Notes: generated by a model from the letters alone, not told the origin. A stretch of 64,000 nt of DNA from Halogranum amylolyticum (GCF_900110465.1 NZ_FODV01000005.1:186001-250000), one strand, 5' to 3'; positions 18,299 to 27,234 are shown, counted from the stretch's first letter. A program made the numbers and translations.

Positions 18299-18991
18299 TC
18301 AGGAGACGATTCCTTTCAACACGCGAGCCTCGATTTTCTGGAGATGTTCGCCGACGGTCCCGACCGAGAGACCCATCTGGTCGGCGATATCGCGGTGGGT
18401 CGCTTTTCGCGGAACGTCGTAGTAGCCAAGGTCGAGAGCGACGTCCAACACCTCTCGCTGACGGTCAGTCAACAACGACACGACGTTACCCCCGACCTCC
18501 GGATAGGCACCAATGCGTTCTACAGTGACGTCGAGTTCCGCCGGAACGTCGGCGAGGGCTTTCTGTAATGCGCCGTTCGTCTCACCGATCATCGTCACTC
18601 GGAGACCTCCATGTTCGGCGCCCTTGATGGGGAAATCGAAGAACACCCCGTGAGTGCGCGGCAGTTCCAAAAATCGTTTTATTTCCGGTGGCGGTCGAGC
18701 ATGTACGAATACGAGTCCGCTTCGGCTTCCCTGGCCGGAGATGCTATAGCCGAGCACGTCTGCGTCCTCTTCCAACAATGTTCTCGCTCGCTCTAGGTCC
18801 CCCCGTAATTTACCGAACAGGACGACGGTTCCGTCTTCCAGCACGTTGAGGTGATAGACACGTTCTCTTTCGAACTCGGAATCCGTACCAAACATCCGAT
18901 ACGCGATGTGGGGTTCGTTTCGTTGCCCGAGGGTAAAGGTGAGTGCCCTCATGCGTTGTCCGTTTTCCCGTTCGTCGTTCTCCGAACGCAT
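18299..18991 (-). CDS. Bat-type HTH-10 transcriptional regulator
   Basis: A 230-residue regulator of the haloarchaeal bacterio-opsin-activator group. Residues about 15-165 form the Bat-like sensing domain of alpha-beta repeats. Residues 175-228 are the HTH-10 domain, with LTDRQREVLDVALDLGYYDV and THRDIADQMGLSVGTVGEHL as the recognition helix-turn-helix. The box TTAATATAC at about 19016-19024 sits 29 nt before ATG 18991, so I keep this start rather than the in-frame ATG 13 codons later. It diverges from the DoxX-monooxygenase operon across 87 nt and is its most likely regulator. Confidence 0.85.
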   Translation of the reverse strand: MRSENDERENGQRMRALTFTLGQRNEPHIAYRMFGTDSEFERERVYHLNVLEDGTVVLFGKLRGDLERARTLLEEDADVLGYSISGQGSRSGLVFVHARPPPEIKRFLELPRTHGVFFDFPIKGAEHGGLRVTMIGETNGALQKALADVPAELDVTVERIGAYPEVGGNVVSLLTDRQREVLDVALDLGYYDVPRKATHRDIADQMGLSVGTVGEHLQKIEARVLKGIVS

Positions 18992-19078
18992 AGACTCACT
19001 TTCGATCGCTGCTCCGTATATTAACTCCCGATAATGCTCGGCAGCATTTGAATATTCGTATCCGCCGTATGGCCATCT
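18992..19078. promoter_or_regulatory. Divergent promoter between regulator and DoxX operon
   Basis: Two TATA-like boxes lie back to back: GTTAATATAC (minus strand, about 19015-19024) for the regulator and GAATATTCG (plus strand, 19050-19058) for the DoxX gene. GAATATTC is itself a palindrome. The short gap suggests that the regulator controls both directions. Confidence 0.55.
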
Positions 19079-19540
19079 ATGAGTACAAAGAAGGGAACTC
19101 GAACCGAAGACAACGAGCGTTATGATGCCGGACTAGAACCACTCGGCCTCGGTGAACGACTCCTGGATACCGTCTCATCGCTACTAGGAGTAGTGATGCT
19201 ACTCAGCGGTGGCTCCAAACTCGCCGGTGTGGACCGTCAAGTCCAGAGTTTCGAACACTGGGGGTATCCGCAGTGGTTCCGGCTGGTTACCGGAACCGTC
19301 GAAGCGGTCGGTGGTCTTGGACTGTTAGCTGGTCGGGGACGACCAGTATTCGGCGTCGTGGGCGGCGGACTTACCGTCGGTACGATGGTGGGTGCGGTTT
19401 ATACAGAACTCGTCCGTGCACCCGACTCGTCGTCAAATCCTCTTCGGCCAGCCGCGTTGTTGATCGGAGGATTGCTAGCGACCGGACGGGCCTGGGAGCG
19501 AGTAAAGGAGGAGTGGAATCGGGAGGGACGCCGTGACTGA
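19079..19540 (+). CDS. DoxX-family membrane protein
   Basis: A 153-residue protein with a charged N-terminus and four predicted helices. LLGVVMLLSGGSKLAG, VTGTVEAVGGLGLLAGRG and GGGLTVGTMVGAVYTELV match the DoxX/DoxD helical fold, whose members include thiosulfate:quinone oxidoreductase subunits and redox-stress proteins. The exact activity is not readable. The next gene starts 8 nt before this one ends, so they are translated together. Confidence 0.75.
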   Translation: MSTKKGTRTEDNERYDAGLEPLGLGERLLDTVSSLLGVVMLLSGGSKLAGVDRQVQSFEHWGYPQWFRLVTGTVEAVGGLGLLAGRGRPVFGVVGGGLTVGTMVGAVYTELVRAPDSSSNPLRPAALLIGGLLATGRAWERVKEEWNREGRRD

Positions 19541-21275
19541 TTCCGTCACGAGCGAGACGGAGGTACTGATCGTGGGTTCGGGTCCCACCGGATTGACCAC
19601 GGCCATTGAACTTCGTCGGCACGGCGTCGACTGCCGACTCATCGAGAAGGAAGACAGCTCCGTAGAAACTTCACGGGCGCTGGCGATTCAGCCCAGAACG
19701 CTTCAAGCGTTCGAGGACATGGGTGTCTTGGACGAAGTATTGGAGGAGGGAGTTCGCGTCACCGACGCAACCGCCTACGATGACGACGAATCGTTGTTCC
19801 ATCTCGACATGGACAATGTTCGGCCTCCGTCTCCGTATCCGTTCATCTGGTTCCTTCCGCAGAACCACACCGAGCAAATCCTCGGTCATCGACTCAACGA
19901 ATTGGGCGGTGAAATCGAATTCGATCGCGAACTCGTCGGGTTCGGTCAATGGGACGACAGGGTCGCCGCGACTGTCCGACACCGCGAGGACGGCAAAGAG
20001 CAGACCGAGGAGATCACAGCGAACTGGCTTATAGGAAGCGACGGTGCGCACAGTCACGTTCGGGAGACGCTCGGTCTCGAACTTGAGGGTGTGACGACAG
20101 AACAGGAAGTCCTAGTCGCCGATGCGAAGGCCGATTGGAAGCTCCCTAACACCGAAGCGTCCATCTGGTTCCACGAAGAGGGTGTCGTGGCCGTCCTACC
20201 GATGCCGGGCGAGGACCTCTGGCGGTTGTTCATCGACGTGACACCCATCCCACAGGCGGAGCGACCGGATGCGACTATCGACGTTCTCCAGCGATTGCTC
20301 CGGGAGCGGACGATCCACCGGAACGTCACACTTCAGGATGCTCCGTGGACATCCAACTTCGTCGCCAATCAGCGCATGGTGTCACGCTACCGCAGTGGTC
20401 GAGTGTTCCTGGCGGGGGACTCCGCACACATCCACAACCCGCTCGGAGGATTGGGGATGAATCTGGGCATCCAAGATGCGTACAATCTTGGGTGGAAGCT
20501 CGCCCTCGTCTGCGGAGGAGACGCCTCGGACGCGCTACTCGACACCTACGAGGAGGAGCGAAAACCCATTGCGAAGACAGTACTCGATAAGACGGGTGCG
20601 TCCGGCTCGGTACTCGTCACCGCGAACCCGCTCGTGAAGACGATTCGGAACACGGCTCTCCCTCGTGTGCTCCGGTCCAGTAGGATACAGGCGCGAATCC
20701 TACGAGCGATGACCCAACTCGACGACACTTACCGAGGGAGTTCGCTTGCTGCCGTTCACGTCGACTCACCGCTCGCGGGTCTCCTGAATTCGACGGTAGA
20801 ACGAGAGGTACGCGATCTTCTCGAAGATTCGTGGCGTGCGCCGAAGGCTGGCGAACGCGTTCTCGATGGATCTTGCCGCTATCTGAACGGGACCGAGACA
20901 TCGTTGTACGACGAGATTCACGAACAAACAGGCTTCGTACTCCTGTTGTTTGCAGGCGACGGAACTGCCGAAGTCGACTCGATGGTTCACCTCGCCGAGG
21001 AACTGACCGATTTCGGCGGTCTCGAACTTCACCAGTACGTAGTCATCTCGGACGATGAAAGGGATGTTTCAGAGAGCCCAGTCGTCTCCGTACTGGTCGA
21101 CGAAGATGGCCAGCTCCACTCGCAGTACGATGCCCACGTTCCGACCCTCTATCTGGTTCGACCCGACGACTACGTGGGATTCCGGAGCCAGCCGCCACAC
21201 GCCGCTTCCCTCACGGCGTATCTTTCCAATCGTCTCCACGTGGGTGACGACGACCGCGAGGTCGATCTGAGGTAG
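19533..21275 (+). CDS. FAD-dependent aromatic monooxygenase (PHBH-like)
   Basis: A 580-residue class A flavoprotein hydroxylase. EVLIVGSGPTGLTTAIELR (residues 9-27) is the FAD dinucleotide fold, NWLIGSDGAHSHVRE the DG motif for FAD and NAD(P)H, and RVFLAGDSAHIHNPLGGLG the GD motif. The C-terminal 170 residues form the thioredoxin-like domain seen in phenol hydroxylase and rifampicin/tetracycline monooxygenases. It would hydroxylate a phenolic or polyketide-like compound with O2 and NAD(P)H; the substrate is unknown. It starts at GTG 19533 inside the DoxX gene and is followed after 2 nt by a membrane protein gene. It lies in the accessory island. Confidence 0.85.
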   Translation: MTDSVTSETEVLIVGSGPTGLTTAIELRRHGVDCRLIEKEDSSVETSRALAIQPRTLQAFEDMGVLDEVLEEGVRVTDATAYDDDESLFHLDMDNVRPPSPYPFIWFLPQNHTEQILGHRLNELGGEIEFDRELVGFGQWDDRVAATVRHREDGKEQTEEITANWLIGSDGAHSHVRETLGLELEGVTTEQEVLVADAKADWKLPNTEASIWFHEEGVVAVLPMPGEDLWRLFIDVTPIPQAERPDATIDVLQRLLRERTIHRNVTLQDAPWTSNFVANQRMVSRYRSGRVFLAGDSAHIHNPLGGLGMNLGIQDAYNLGWKLALVCGGDASDALLDTYEEERKPIAKTVLDKTGASGSVLVTANPLVKTIRNTALPRVLRSSRIQARILRAMTQLDDTYRGSSLAAVHVDSPLAGLLNSTVEREVRDLLEDSWRAPKAGERVLDGSCRYLNGTETSLYDEIHEQTGFVLLLFAGDGTAEVDSMVHLAEELTDFGGLELHQYVVISDDERDVSESPVVSVLVDEDGQLHSQYDAHVPTLYLVRPDDYVGFRSQPPHAASLTAYLSNRLHVGDDDREVDLR

Positions 21276-21277
21276 CT

Positions 21278-21772
21278 ATGGCGCTCGAACTCGTATCCGG
21301 GGTAATCCTCTCACTGTTCACGTTCGGGACCGCGATCTTCTACATCCTCTCCCGAATCGAGCGGTTCGTGTTGGCGTTGGCGTTCGACGAGGAGACGGAC
21401 ACAGTCGAGGATGACGACGTGCGGTTCGTCCATCGAGTACTGAAGCACCTCATCCCCATCCTCCCTCCGTCGTACGGTTTCGTGATGCTATTCGGAACGC
21501 TCGCTCTCCTCTATCAGGGATTCGAACGCGGATGGGATCGGACCTCGGTGGTGATTATTTCATACTACTGGGGCATTTCAGGCTACTCCCTCGTGTTCGG
21601 AGATATCGTCGGAGCAGTAAACCGAGTGAAAAACACGTCGAGCGACGCAGATATCGGATCAGTGCGACGTGGCGTACGGGAACTCGTCGTTCAGCACCAC
21701 CTCGGACTCGCTGCGAACGTCGGCGTCGTCGTCCTGGAATTCATCTTCATTGTTTGGCTCTCTCCCATGTAA
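21278..21772 (+). CDS. Unknown four-helix membrane protein
   Basis: A 164-residue membrane protein with helices at about residues 5-25, 60-80, 88-108 and 140-160 and an acidic loop after the first. No family recognised. ATG 21278 lies 2 nt after the monooxygenase stop, so it is the last gene of the DoxX-monooxygenase operon. Confidence 0.7.
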   Translation: MALELVSGVILSLFTFGTAIFYILSRIERFVLALAFDEETDTVEDDDVRFVHRVLKHLIPILPPSYGFVMLFGTLALLYQGFERGWDRTSVVIISYYWGISGYSLVFGDIVGAVNRVKNTSSDADIGSVRRGVRELVVQHHLGLAANVGVVVLEFIFIVWLSPM

Positions 21773-21874
21773 GAGTGAAATGGAGGGTTTTCGATTTGCA
21801 CCCTTACTAATCGAGCGAGAAAAGCAAGCGCAGCTACCCGAAGAATATTTCGCTACTAGTGGTCGATAGAGTCC

Positions 21875-21926
21875 CTGAAACGCCCGAATTCGACTACCGC
21901 TTGCTTCTTTGTTCGACCTTGTTCAA
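21875..21926 (-). repeat. Copy C: intact chorismate mutase 3' end and flank
   Basis: This is the original of the gene-end repeat. It spans the last ten codons of chorismate mutase and about 19 nt beyond the stop. TGTTCGACCTTGTTCA (21910-21925) and GAATTCG (21886-21892) are identical in copy B. The accessory stretch begins directly at this point. Confidence 0.7.
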
Positions 21927-22184
21927 CTCGATGAGCAACCGGAAGATCGCCTTCACGAGATTCGCGTCGACCTCGAACCGTTCGGCGTTCTCGCCGGCAC
22001 GTTCCATCACACGGTCCTCCTGTGACTCGTCGGTCGTCGGCAAGTCCTGCTCTTCTTTTACTTGTGCGACAGTATCGGCGACGTAGGTGCGCCGTGCGAT
22101 GAGTTCGACGATCTCGCGGTCGATGTCTTCGATCTCTTCTCGCAGTTCGTCCAGGTTCATATCTTCGGGTCGTGGCTGTGTCAT
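21894..22184 (-). CDS. Chorismate mutase (AroQ class)
   Basis: A 96-residue all-helical enzyme turning chorismate into prephenate for Phe/Tyr synthesis. LDELREEIEDIDREIVELIARR is shortened here to its key parts: the helix-1 Arg of LREEI, the Lys of VAQVKEEQ, and the C-terminal helix with IELNKVEQR. ATG 22184 overlaps the shikimate kinase TGA (ATGA), so the two are translated together and both serve aromatic amino acid synthesis. Its 3' end is the repeated sequence described for copies A and B. Confidence 0.9.
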   Translation of the reverse strand: MTQPRPEDMNLDELREEIEDIDREIVELIARRTYVADTVAQVKEEQDLPTTDESQEDRVMERAGENAERFEVDANLVKAIFRLLIELNKVEQRSKR

Positions 22185-23032
22185 AGGATCCGTGCTCCGT
22201 CGTTTCGCGTCGTAGTCAGTCGGGTCGCACCGTCGCGTTCACTCCACCGGTCTTCGAGGTCCTCCAGGTTCGCTCGTTCGCCGACGGCGACGACGCTCGG
22301 GCCGGTTCCCGACAACGAGACACCGTCGACGTGGGGCATCGCCTCGACGGCGGTGTCCGTCGGGAAGTCGAGTGCGGCCGAGAACGCCAGCCCGTTGACG
22401 GTCATCGCCTCGCCGTACCGACCGTCGAGTGCGAGGTCCGCGACGAGGTGGGCCATCGGCGCGACCTGTTTACAGCGGTCGACGTCGGCGTCGGCGGAGA
22501 ACGCCCGCTCCGGCGGCGTCCAGACGAGGACGTCCCAGTCGATCTGCTCGCGGGAGAGCAGATCATCGGTGGAGTTGTCCGTCACCGTGACGCCGCCGAG
22601 CATGCTCGCCGAGGCGTCGTCGAACGCGCCGGTGGCGGTGACGCCGGCGTCGCGAGCGGCCTGTACGCCGAGTCGACAGGCGTCCGCCCGGTCGAGTGCG
22701 TCCTCGGCGTCGAGCGCCGAGAGCGTCGCCAGCACCGTCGCGTTCGCGGCCGCGCTGGAACTCTTGAGTCCGGCGGCCATCGGGAGATCGCTCTCCGTGC
22801 GGACGTGGCCGCCCTCTCCGTCGCCGTACTCGGCGACGACGAGTTCGACGCAGCGCTCGATCAGTCGCGTGTCGGCGTCGGGTGCGCCGTCGATCTCGCC
22901 GGTCACCTCGCCGCTTCCGTCCAGTTCGACGGTCGCCCGCGTCTCGGCGTCGATCGCGAAAGCCGACCCGACACCGGTCGCGAGGGCGTTCAACACGGTG
23001 GCTGCCCCGAGGGCGGCCGCTCGGCCGTTCAT
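22181..23032 (-). CDS. aroK: Archaeal (GHMP-type) shikimate kinase
   Basis: A 283-residue GHMP-superfamily kinase. DLPMAAGLKSSSAAANAT (about residues 88-105) is the ATP-binding P-G-L-x-S-S-A loop and SLSGTGPSVVAVG the C-terminal GHMP motif; GAFDDASASMLGG is diagnostic of archaeal shikimate kinase. It phosphorylates shikimate in the aromatic pathway. ATG 23032 was chosen at the family's usual N-terminus (MNGRAAALGAATVLNALATG); the open frame upstream to 23218 overlaps the next gene's promoter. Confidence 0.92.
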   Translation of the reverse strand: MNGRAAALGAATVLNALATGVGSAFAIDAETRATVELDGSGEVTGEIDGAPDADTRLIERCVELVVAEYGDGEGGHVRTESDLPMAAGLKSSSAAANATVLATLSALDAEDALDRADACRLGVQAARDAGVTATGAFDDASASMLGGVTVTDNSTDDLLSREQIDWDVLVWTPPERAFSADADVDRCKQVAPMAHLVADLALDGRYGEAMTVNGLAFSAALDFPTDTAVEAMPHVDGVSLSGTGPSVVAVGERANLEDLEDRWSERDGATRLTTTRNDGARIL

Positions 23033-23186
23033 ACCCAGAGACTGCCAAGCACCGCAATAGGTGTGGCGGTCCCTGCCGTATTCGCCCCCGGTCGTCGGGT
23101 TCCCGTCCGCCAGTCCGCACCGGACGCCAGCGAGTACACACCGTCGAGACGCGACGCTTTTCCGCACTCCCCCGGTAGCGTCGGAC

Positions 23187-23618
23187 ATGAGCGCACGCAA
23201 CGACGTGGCACCGAGCACGCTCGGGGTCGAACTCCGCGAGGAGGGTGTCGTCGTCGAGTATCTCGACGGTCGGACGACGCTCTACCGCGGGGTCCCACAG
23301 AAGGTCACCGACACGCTGAGAACCGGCCCCGGCAAGGAGACGCACATTCTCGTCACCGACCCGACGGAGACCGAGGGCGTGTTGATGTATGTCAACGACC
23401 TCAAGACTCACGACGACATCCTCGAACAGAGCGGCGTCGGACGAGTCATCCTGAACCCCGACGAGGAGGAGGAGCTGTTCCCCGGCGTCACCGTCCACCG
23501 GACGGGCGGGATGCGCAACGAGGTCGCCGCCGACCCCGAGGTCGCCCGCGGCCGCGTGTTCGTCTTCGTCGAGGACGACTGGGGCGAGCAGAGCTACGAG
23601 TTCGTCGCCGAGGACTGA
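23187..23618 (+). CDS. Conserved haloarchaeal protein (DUF5796-like)
   Basis: A 143-residue acidic, mostly beta protein starting MSARNDVAPSTLGVELREEG, with the conserved YRGVPQKV and DDWGEQSYEFVAED ends. I recognise it as a conserved haloarchaeal family of unknown function. ATG 23187 follows a GCTTTT box at about -27. The next small gene starts 2 nt after its stop, so they form an operon. Confidence 0.75.
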   Translation: MSARNDVAPSTLGVELREEGVVVEYLDGRTTLYRGVPQKVTDTLRTGPGKETHILVTDPTETEGVLMYVNDLKTHDDILEQSGVGRVILNPDEEEELFPGVTVHRTGGMRNEVAADPEVARGRVFVFVEDDWGEQSYEFVAED

Positions 23619-23620
23619 CC

Positions 23621-23854
23621 GTGGCGCTCCGCAAACGGTGGCGTGCGCTGGACCGCTCGACGGTCGGGAGCGCGCCCGACCGCTTCGGTTACTACGAACT
23701 CGGCGACTCGGACGGCGCCGTCGTCGACAGCGGCGTCGGCGTCCTCCGCGACGCGCTGAAGGACGCCCTCGGTTACAGCAGTGCGGAGAAGGTCCGGTGG
23801 GCGGAGGCGACGTCGCGCGAGCACGCCGAGCGACTCGCCGACGAACACCGGTAG
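23621..23854 (+). CDS. Small conserved haloarchaeal protein (77 aa)
   Basis: GTG 23621 opens a 77-residue frame beginning VALRKRWRALDRSTVGSAP and including DRFGYYELGDSDG and SAEKVRWAEATSREHAERLA. It resembles a small haloarchaeal family without a known function (I believe a DUF7508-type domain). It lies 2 nt after the DUF5796-like gene and is cotranscribed with it. Confidence 0.65.
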   Translation: MALRKRWRALDRSTVGSAPDRFGYYELGDSDGAVVDSGVGVLRDALKDALGYSSAEKVRWAEATSREHAERLADEHR

Positions 23855-23871
23855 CTCCGAGCGACCCGCCG

Positions 23872-24012
23872 TCACCACCAGTACGACGGTGAGCCGGAGT
23901 CGCCGTCACAGCACTCCTCGTGCTGCTCCGCGTCCATCTCGGAGTCGACGAGGAGCCCGCATTTCTCGCAGCGGTACCACGTCATCCGGTCGAGTTCTGT
24001 CGTGGCGACCAT
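23872..24012 (-). CDS. Small zinc-finger-like protein (46 aa)
   Basis: ATG 24012 starts a 46-residue protein MVATTELDRMTWYRCEKCG followed by HEECCD near the end. The CxxC and later HxxCC set is a probable single zinc site. It matches a widespread haloarchaeal micro-protein family (DUF7128-like). A GTATAGCTG stretch at about 24036 lies near -27. Function unknown; possibly nucleic-acid or protein binding. Confidence 0.7.
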   Translation of the reverse strand: MVATTELDRMTWYRCEKCGLLVDSEMDAEQHEECCDGDSGSPSYWW

Positions 24013-24157
24013 GGTGTGAGATGGGTTGGCACGAGGTATAGCTGTTATCCAGTTCGGGTGACAGAGCGAGGGGCCGGCCGGTGCGGTCGGAGGCGTGACG
24101 GACGCCGGACAGACGCGCTGGGGAAGCGTAAAGTCCCGGCCACGCCAACCGGGTGAC

Positions 24158-26335
24158 ATGAGCGACGAGACGGCGCTCGAACTCACCGTTCGAGGCGCCG
24201 AGAAACGAGACGCGGGCAGGGGGATCGCCAGACTGCCCGAGGGGGCACGTCAGCGACTCGGCGTGCTCAGTGGCGACACGGTCGTCATCGAGGGGGAACG
24301 CGAGACGGTCGCGAAGGTGTGGCCCGCCCGCGGCGGTGCGGGAGAGGGGAGCATCCAGATCGACGCCGACACCCGGACGAACGCCGGGGTGAAGATCAGC
24401 GAGACGGTTCGCGTCCGACAACAGGCCGTCGACGAGGCGGTCGCAGTCACCCTCGCGGCCCCCGACGACCTCGGTTACGACGACGCCGACCTCGTCCGCC
24501 AGAGCGTCAAGCGCGACCTGCAGGACCGGCCGCTCCACCAGGGCGAACGCGTCCGCATCGAGCGGTTGGGCGGAAGCGCGTTCGTCGTCACGAAGACCGT
24601 CCCCGACGGGACGGTCCGCGTCACCGACGACACGAACGTGACGGTGACTCGTAAGTCGAAGGCCTCCGAGACCGTCAGCAAGGCGGTCGACAGCGTCACG
24701 GGCGGCGGGTCGACCTCGGAGACCGAGGACCGCACCGGCGTCACCTACGAGGACATCGGCGGGCTCGACGAGGAGCTCGACCTCGTCCGCGAGATGATCG
24801 AACTCCCCCTCTCCGAGCCGGAGGTGTTCGCTCGCCTCGGCATCGAACCGCCGAAAGGCGTGCTGCTGCACGGCCCGCCAGGGACCGGCAAGACGCTCAT
24901 CGCGAAGGCCGTCGCCAACGAGGTCGACGCCACCTTCATCACCGTCTCGGGCCCCGAGATCATGTCGAAGTACAAGGGGGAGTCCGAGGAAAAGTTGCGG
25001 GAGAAGTTCGAGGAGGCCGAGGCCAACTCGCCGGCGATCGTCTTCTTCGACGAGATCGACTCCATCGCGGGCAAGCGCGACGACGGCGGCGACGTCGAGA
25101 ACCGCGTCGTCGGCCAACTGCTCACCCTCATGGACGGGTTGGACGCCCGCGGCGACCTCATCGTCATCGGCGCGACGAACCGCGTCGACTCGCTGGACCC
25201 CGCACTCCGCCGCGGCGGCCGCTTCGACCGCGAGATCGAGATCGGCGTCCCCGGCGAGACGGGTCGCCGCGAGATCCTCGACGTCCACATCCGCCGGATG
25301 CCGCTGGCCGAGGACGTCGACGTCGACCGCATCGCCTCGCGAACCCACGGGTTCGTCGGTGCCGACCTCGAGTCACTGGCGAAGGAGGCCGCGATGACCG
25401 CACTCCGGCGCGTCCGGCGGGACGGCGAGCGCGTCCCGCTCGACGAACTCGAGGTCACCCGCTCGGACTTCGAGGCCGCGATGGCTTCCGTCGAACCGAG
25501 CGCGATGCGCGAGTACGTCGCCGAGACGCCGACGACGACGTTCGAGAACGTCGGCGGCCTGCAAGACGCGAAAGACACGCTCGAACGCGCCGTCACGTGG
25601 CCGCTGACCTACGCGCCGCTGTTCGAGTCTGCCAACACCGAACCCCCCTCCGGCGTCCTGCTCTACGGCCCGCCGGGGACGGGGAAGACGCTGCTGGCCC
25701 GCGCCATCGCCGGCGAGAGCGGCGTCAACTTCATCCACGTCGCCGGCCCGGAGCTCTTGGACCGCTACGTCGGCGAGTCCGAGAAAGCGGTGAGAGAGGT
25801 GTTCGAGCGTGCGCGACAGGCCGCGCCGGCGATCGTCTTCTTCGACGAGATCGACGCCGTCGCCACCAGCCGCGACAGCATGGGGAGCGACTCCGGCGTC
25901 GGCGAACGCGTCGTCTCGCAGCTCCTCACCGAACTCGACCGCCTGACCGACAACCCCAACCTCGTCGTGCTCGCGGCCACCAACCGCCGCGACGCACTCG
26001 ACCCCGCACTCCTCCGACCCGGCCGGCTGGAGTCACACGTCGAGGTTCCCGCCCCGGACCACGCCGCGCGGCGGGCTATCCTGGGCGTCCACACCCGCGA
26101 CAAACCGCTCGCCGACGACGTCGACCTCGACGAGCTCGCCGGGCAGTTAGAAGGGTATTCGGGGGCTGATCTGACGGCTATCTGTCGAGAAGCGGCGATG
26201 TCCGCGATCCGGGAGGTAGCAGACGCCTACGAGACACCCGAGGAGGCGAACGAACACCGCGACGAGGTGCTGATTCGACGGGACCACTTCGACGCCGCCG
26301 TCGAGTCGGTACGGCCGTCGCTCGGCGCGGTCTGA
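24158..26335 (+). CDS. cdc48: Cdc48/VAT-type AAA+ ATPase
   Basis: A 725-residue protein with the VAT layout. Residues 1-190 are the N-domain (double-psi barrel, [19 protein letters not shown]). The D1 AAA module has Walker A GPPGTGKT near residue 240 and [19 protein letters not shown] as Walker B; the D2 module has GPPGTGKT near 505 and [16 protein letters not shown]. Both have Arg fingers and sensor Asn residues (GATNR, AATNR). It unfolds proteins, feeding the archaeal proteasome. ATG 24158 lies about 27 nt after GCGTAAAGTC. The C-terminus is acidic without an HbYX end (it ends SLGAV). Confidence 0.92.
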   Translation: MSDETALELTVRGAEKRDAGRGIARLPEGARQRLGVLSGDTVVIEGERETVAKVWPARGGAGEGSIQIDADTRTNAGVKISETVRVRQQAVDEAVAVTLAAPDDLGYDDADLVRQSVKRDLQDRPLHQGERVRIERLGGSAFVVTKTVPDGTVRVTDDTNVTVTRKSKASETVSKAVDSVTGGGSTSETEDRTGVTYEDIGGLDEELDLVREMIELPLSEPEVFARLGIEPPKGVLLHGPPGTGKTLIAKAVANEVDATFITVSGPEIMSKYKGESEEKLREKFEEAEANSPAIVFFDEIDSIAGKRDDGGDVENRVVGQLLTLMDGLDARGDLIVIGATNRVDSLDPALRRGGRFDREIEIGVPGETGRREILDVHIRRMPLAEDVDVDRIASRTHGFVGADLESLAKEAAMTALRRVRRDGERVPLDELEVTRSDFEAAMASVEPSAMREYVAETPTTTFENVGGLQDAKDTLERAVTWPLTYAPLFESANTEPPSGVLLYGPPGTGKTLLARAIAGESGVNFIHVAGPELLDRYVGESEKAVREVFERARQAAPAIVFFDEIDAVATSRDSMGSDSGVGERVVSQLLTELDRLTDNPNLVVLAATNRRDALDPALLRPGRLESHVEVPAPDHAARRAILGVHTRDKPLADDVDLDELAGQLEGYSGADLTAICREAAMSAIREVADAYETPEEANEHRDEVLIRRDHFDAAVESVRPSLGAV

Positions 26336-26362
26336 GACCGGGCGACGCTCACGTCGAGCGTC

Positions 26363-27106
26363 TCACTCCTTCTCTAACACCGCTCGGTAGTGACCGCCCG
26401 TCGGTCTCTCGTGGACTTCGCCGACCGACCACGGCGTCCCGACGGTCGCATCCCGCAGTCGCTCCGGACCGAACAGCACGAACGAGAGCGTCCGCCCGAC
26501 GAGTCGTTCGCCGTCGCGGTCGTACTCGAAGTGGAACGCCCGGCGCGCGACGCCGTCGCGGGGGTCCGGCCGGTAACCGATCATCTCGGCGGCGTCGACG
26601 TGCCGGGGGTCGTAGCTGTCGACGACGGCGACGGCCGCCTCGTCGGTGACGTACCCGAGCTTCGAGAGCAGCGACGAGACGCCCGCGAGCGACCCCGCGA
26701 GACCGAGTTGCGTCCCGTACATCCACGCGGATCGGAACCGGTCGCGCGGGAACGCCATCTCGAACATGTCGGCGACGACGGCGTCCTTGACGCCGCGCTC
26801 GCGGGCGGCCTCGACGGCTCCGGGACTCACGTCGAAGGCGACGACGTCGTCGACGCGCTCCTGCAGGTACAGCGCGTGGTTGCCCGCGCCACAGCCGACG
26901 TCGACGACCGGCCCCGCCAGCGAGTCGAGGAGCCGTCTCGTCGCCCCTCTCCACTGCTCCGGGTCGCCGAAGTAGTTCTCGCGAACGTGGGCGTCGACCG
27001 TCTCCGCGCCGTCGACGTAGCGACACTCACCTCGGAGACCGCCGCGCTGGTAGTCGCGCATCGCCACTCCGAGCGCGTCCGCGTCCGTATCCACGTCTGT
27101 CGACAT
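26363..27106 (-). CDS. Class I SAM-dependent methyltransferase
   Basis: A 247-residue protein. VVDVGCGAGNHALYLQ (about residues 67-82) is motif I, VVAFDVSPGAVEAAR motif II with the ribose-binding acid, and DAVVADMFEMAFP motif III. The C-terminal half (HFEYDRDGERLVGR, LLFGPERL-like end) suggests a small-molecule methyltransferase, substrate unknown. Start at ATG 27106. Between its TATA box (27131-27138) and the start lies a perfect 8-bp inverted repeat, a likely operator. Confidence 0.8.
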   Translation of the reverse strand: MSTDVDTDADALGVAMRDYQRGGLRGECRYVDGAETVDAHVRENYFGDPEQWRGATRRLLDSLAGPVVDVGCGAGNHALYLQERVDDVVAFDVSPGAVEAARERGVKDAVVADMFEMAFPRDRFRSAWMYGTQLGLAGSLAGVSSLLSKLGYVTDEAAVAVVDSYDPRHVDAAEMIGYRPDPRDGVARRAFHFEYDRDGERLVGRTLSFVLFGPERLRDATVGTPWSVGEVHERPTGGHYRAVLEKE

Positions 27107-27138
27107 GGTGTGAGATCTTTCCTCACACCACATAAATC
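27107..27138 (-). promoter_or_regulatory. Promoter with perfect inverted-repeat operator
   Basis: GGTGTGAG (27107-27114) and CTCACACC (27122-27129) form a perfect inverted repeat with a 7-nt spacer, directly beside the TATA-like box GATTTATG (minus strand, 27131-27138). A protein bound here would block transcription of the methyltransferase gene. Confidence 0.5.
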
Positions 27139-27234
27139 TGTCACGACGCTAGTCGACACCACATCACACCCCTCACGTCCGGGATGTTGCACTCGTCGCC
27201 GGATATATGAGGATGCGTCACAGTTTGCCAGCCA

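Noticed and set aside
16028-21893. An integrase or transposase gene for the island
   Set aside because: All open frames between the repeat copies were read; none shows tyrosine recombinase, serine recombinase or transposase motifs.
24003-24018. The sequence ATCTCACACC before the ATG of the small zinc protein equals that before the methyltransferase ATG at 27106
   Set aside because: Only the methyltransferase has the second half-site; a 10-nt match next to two starts is weak evidence of shared control.
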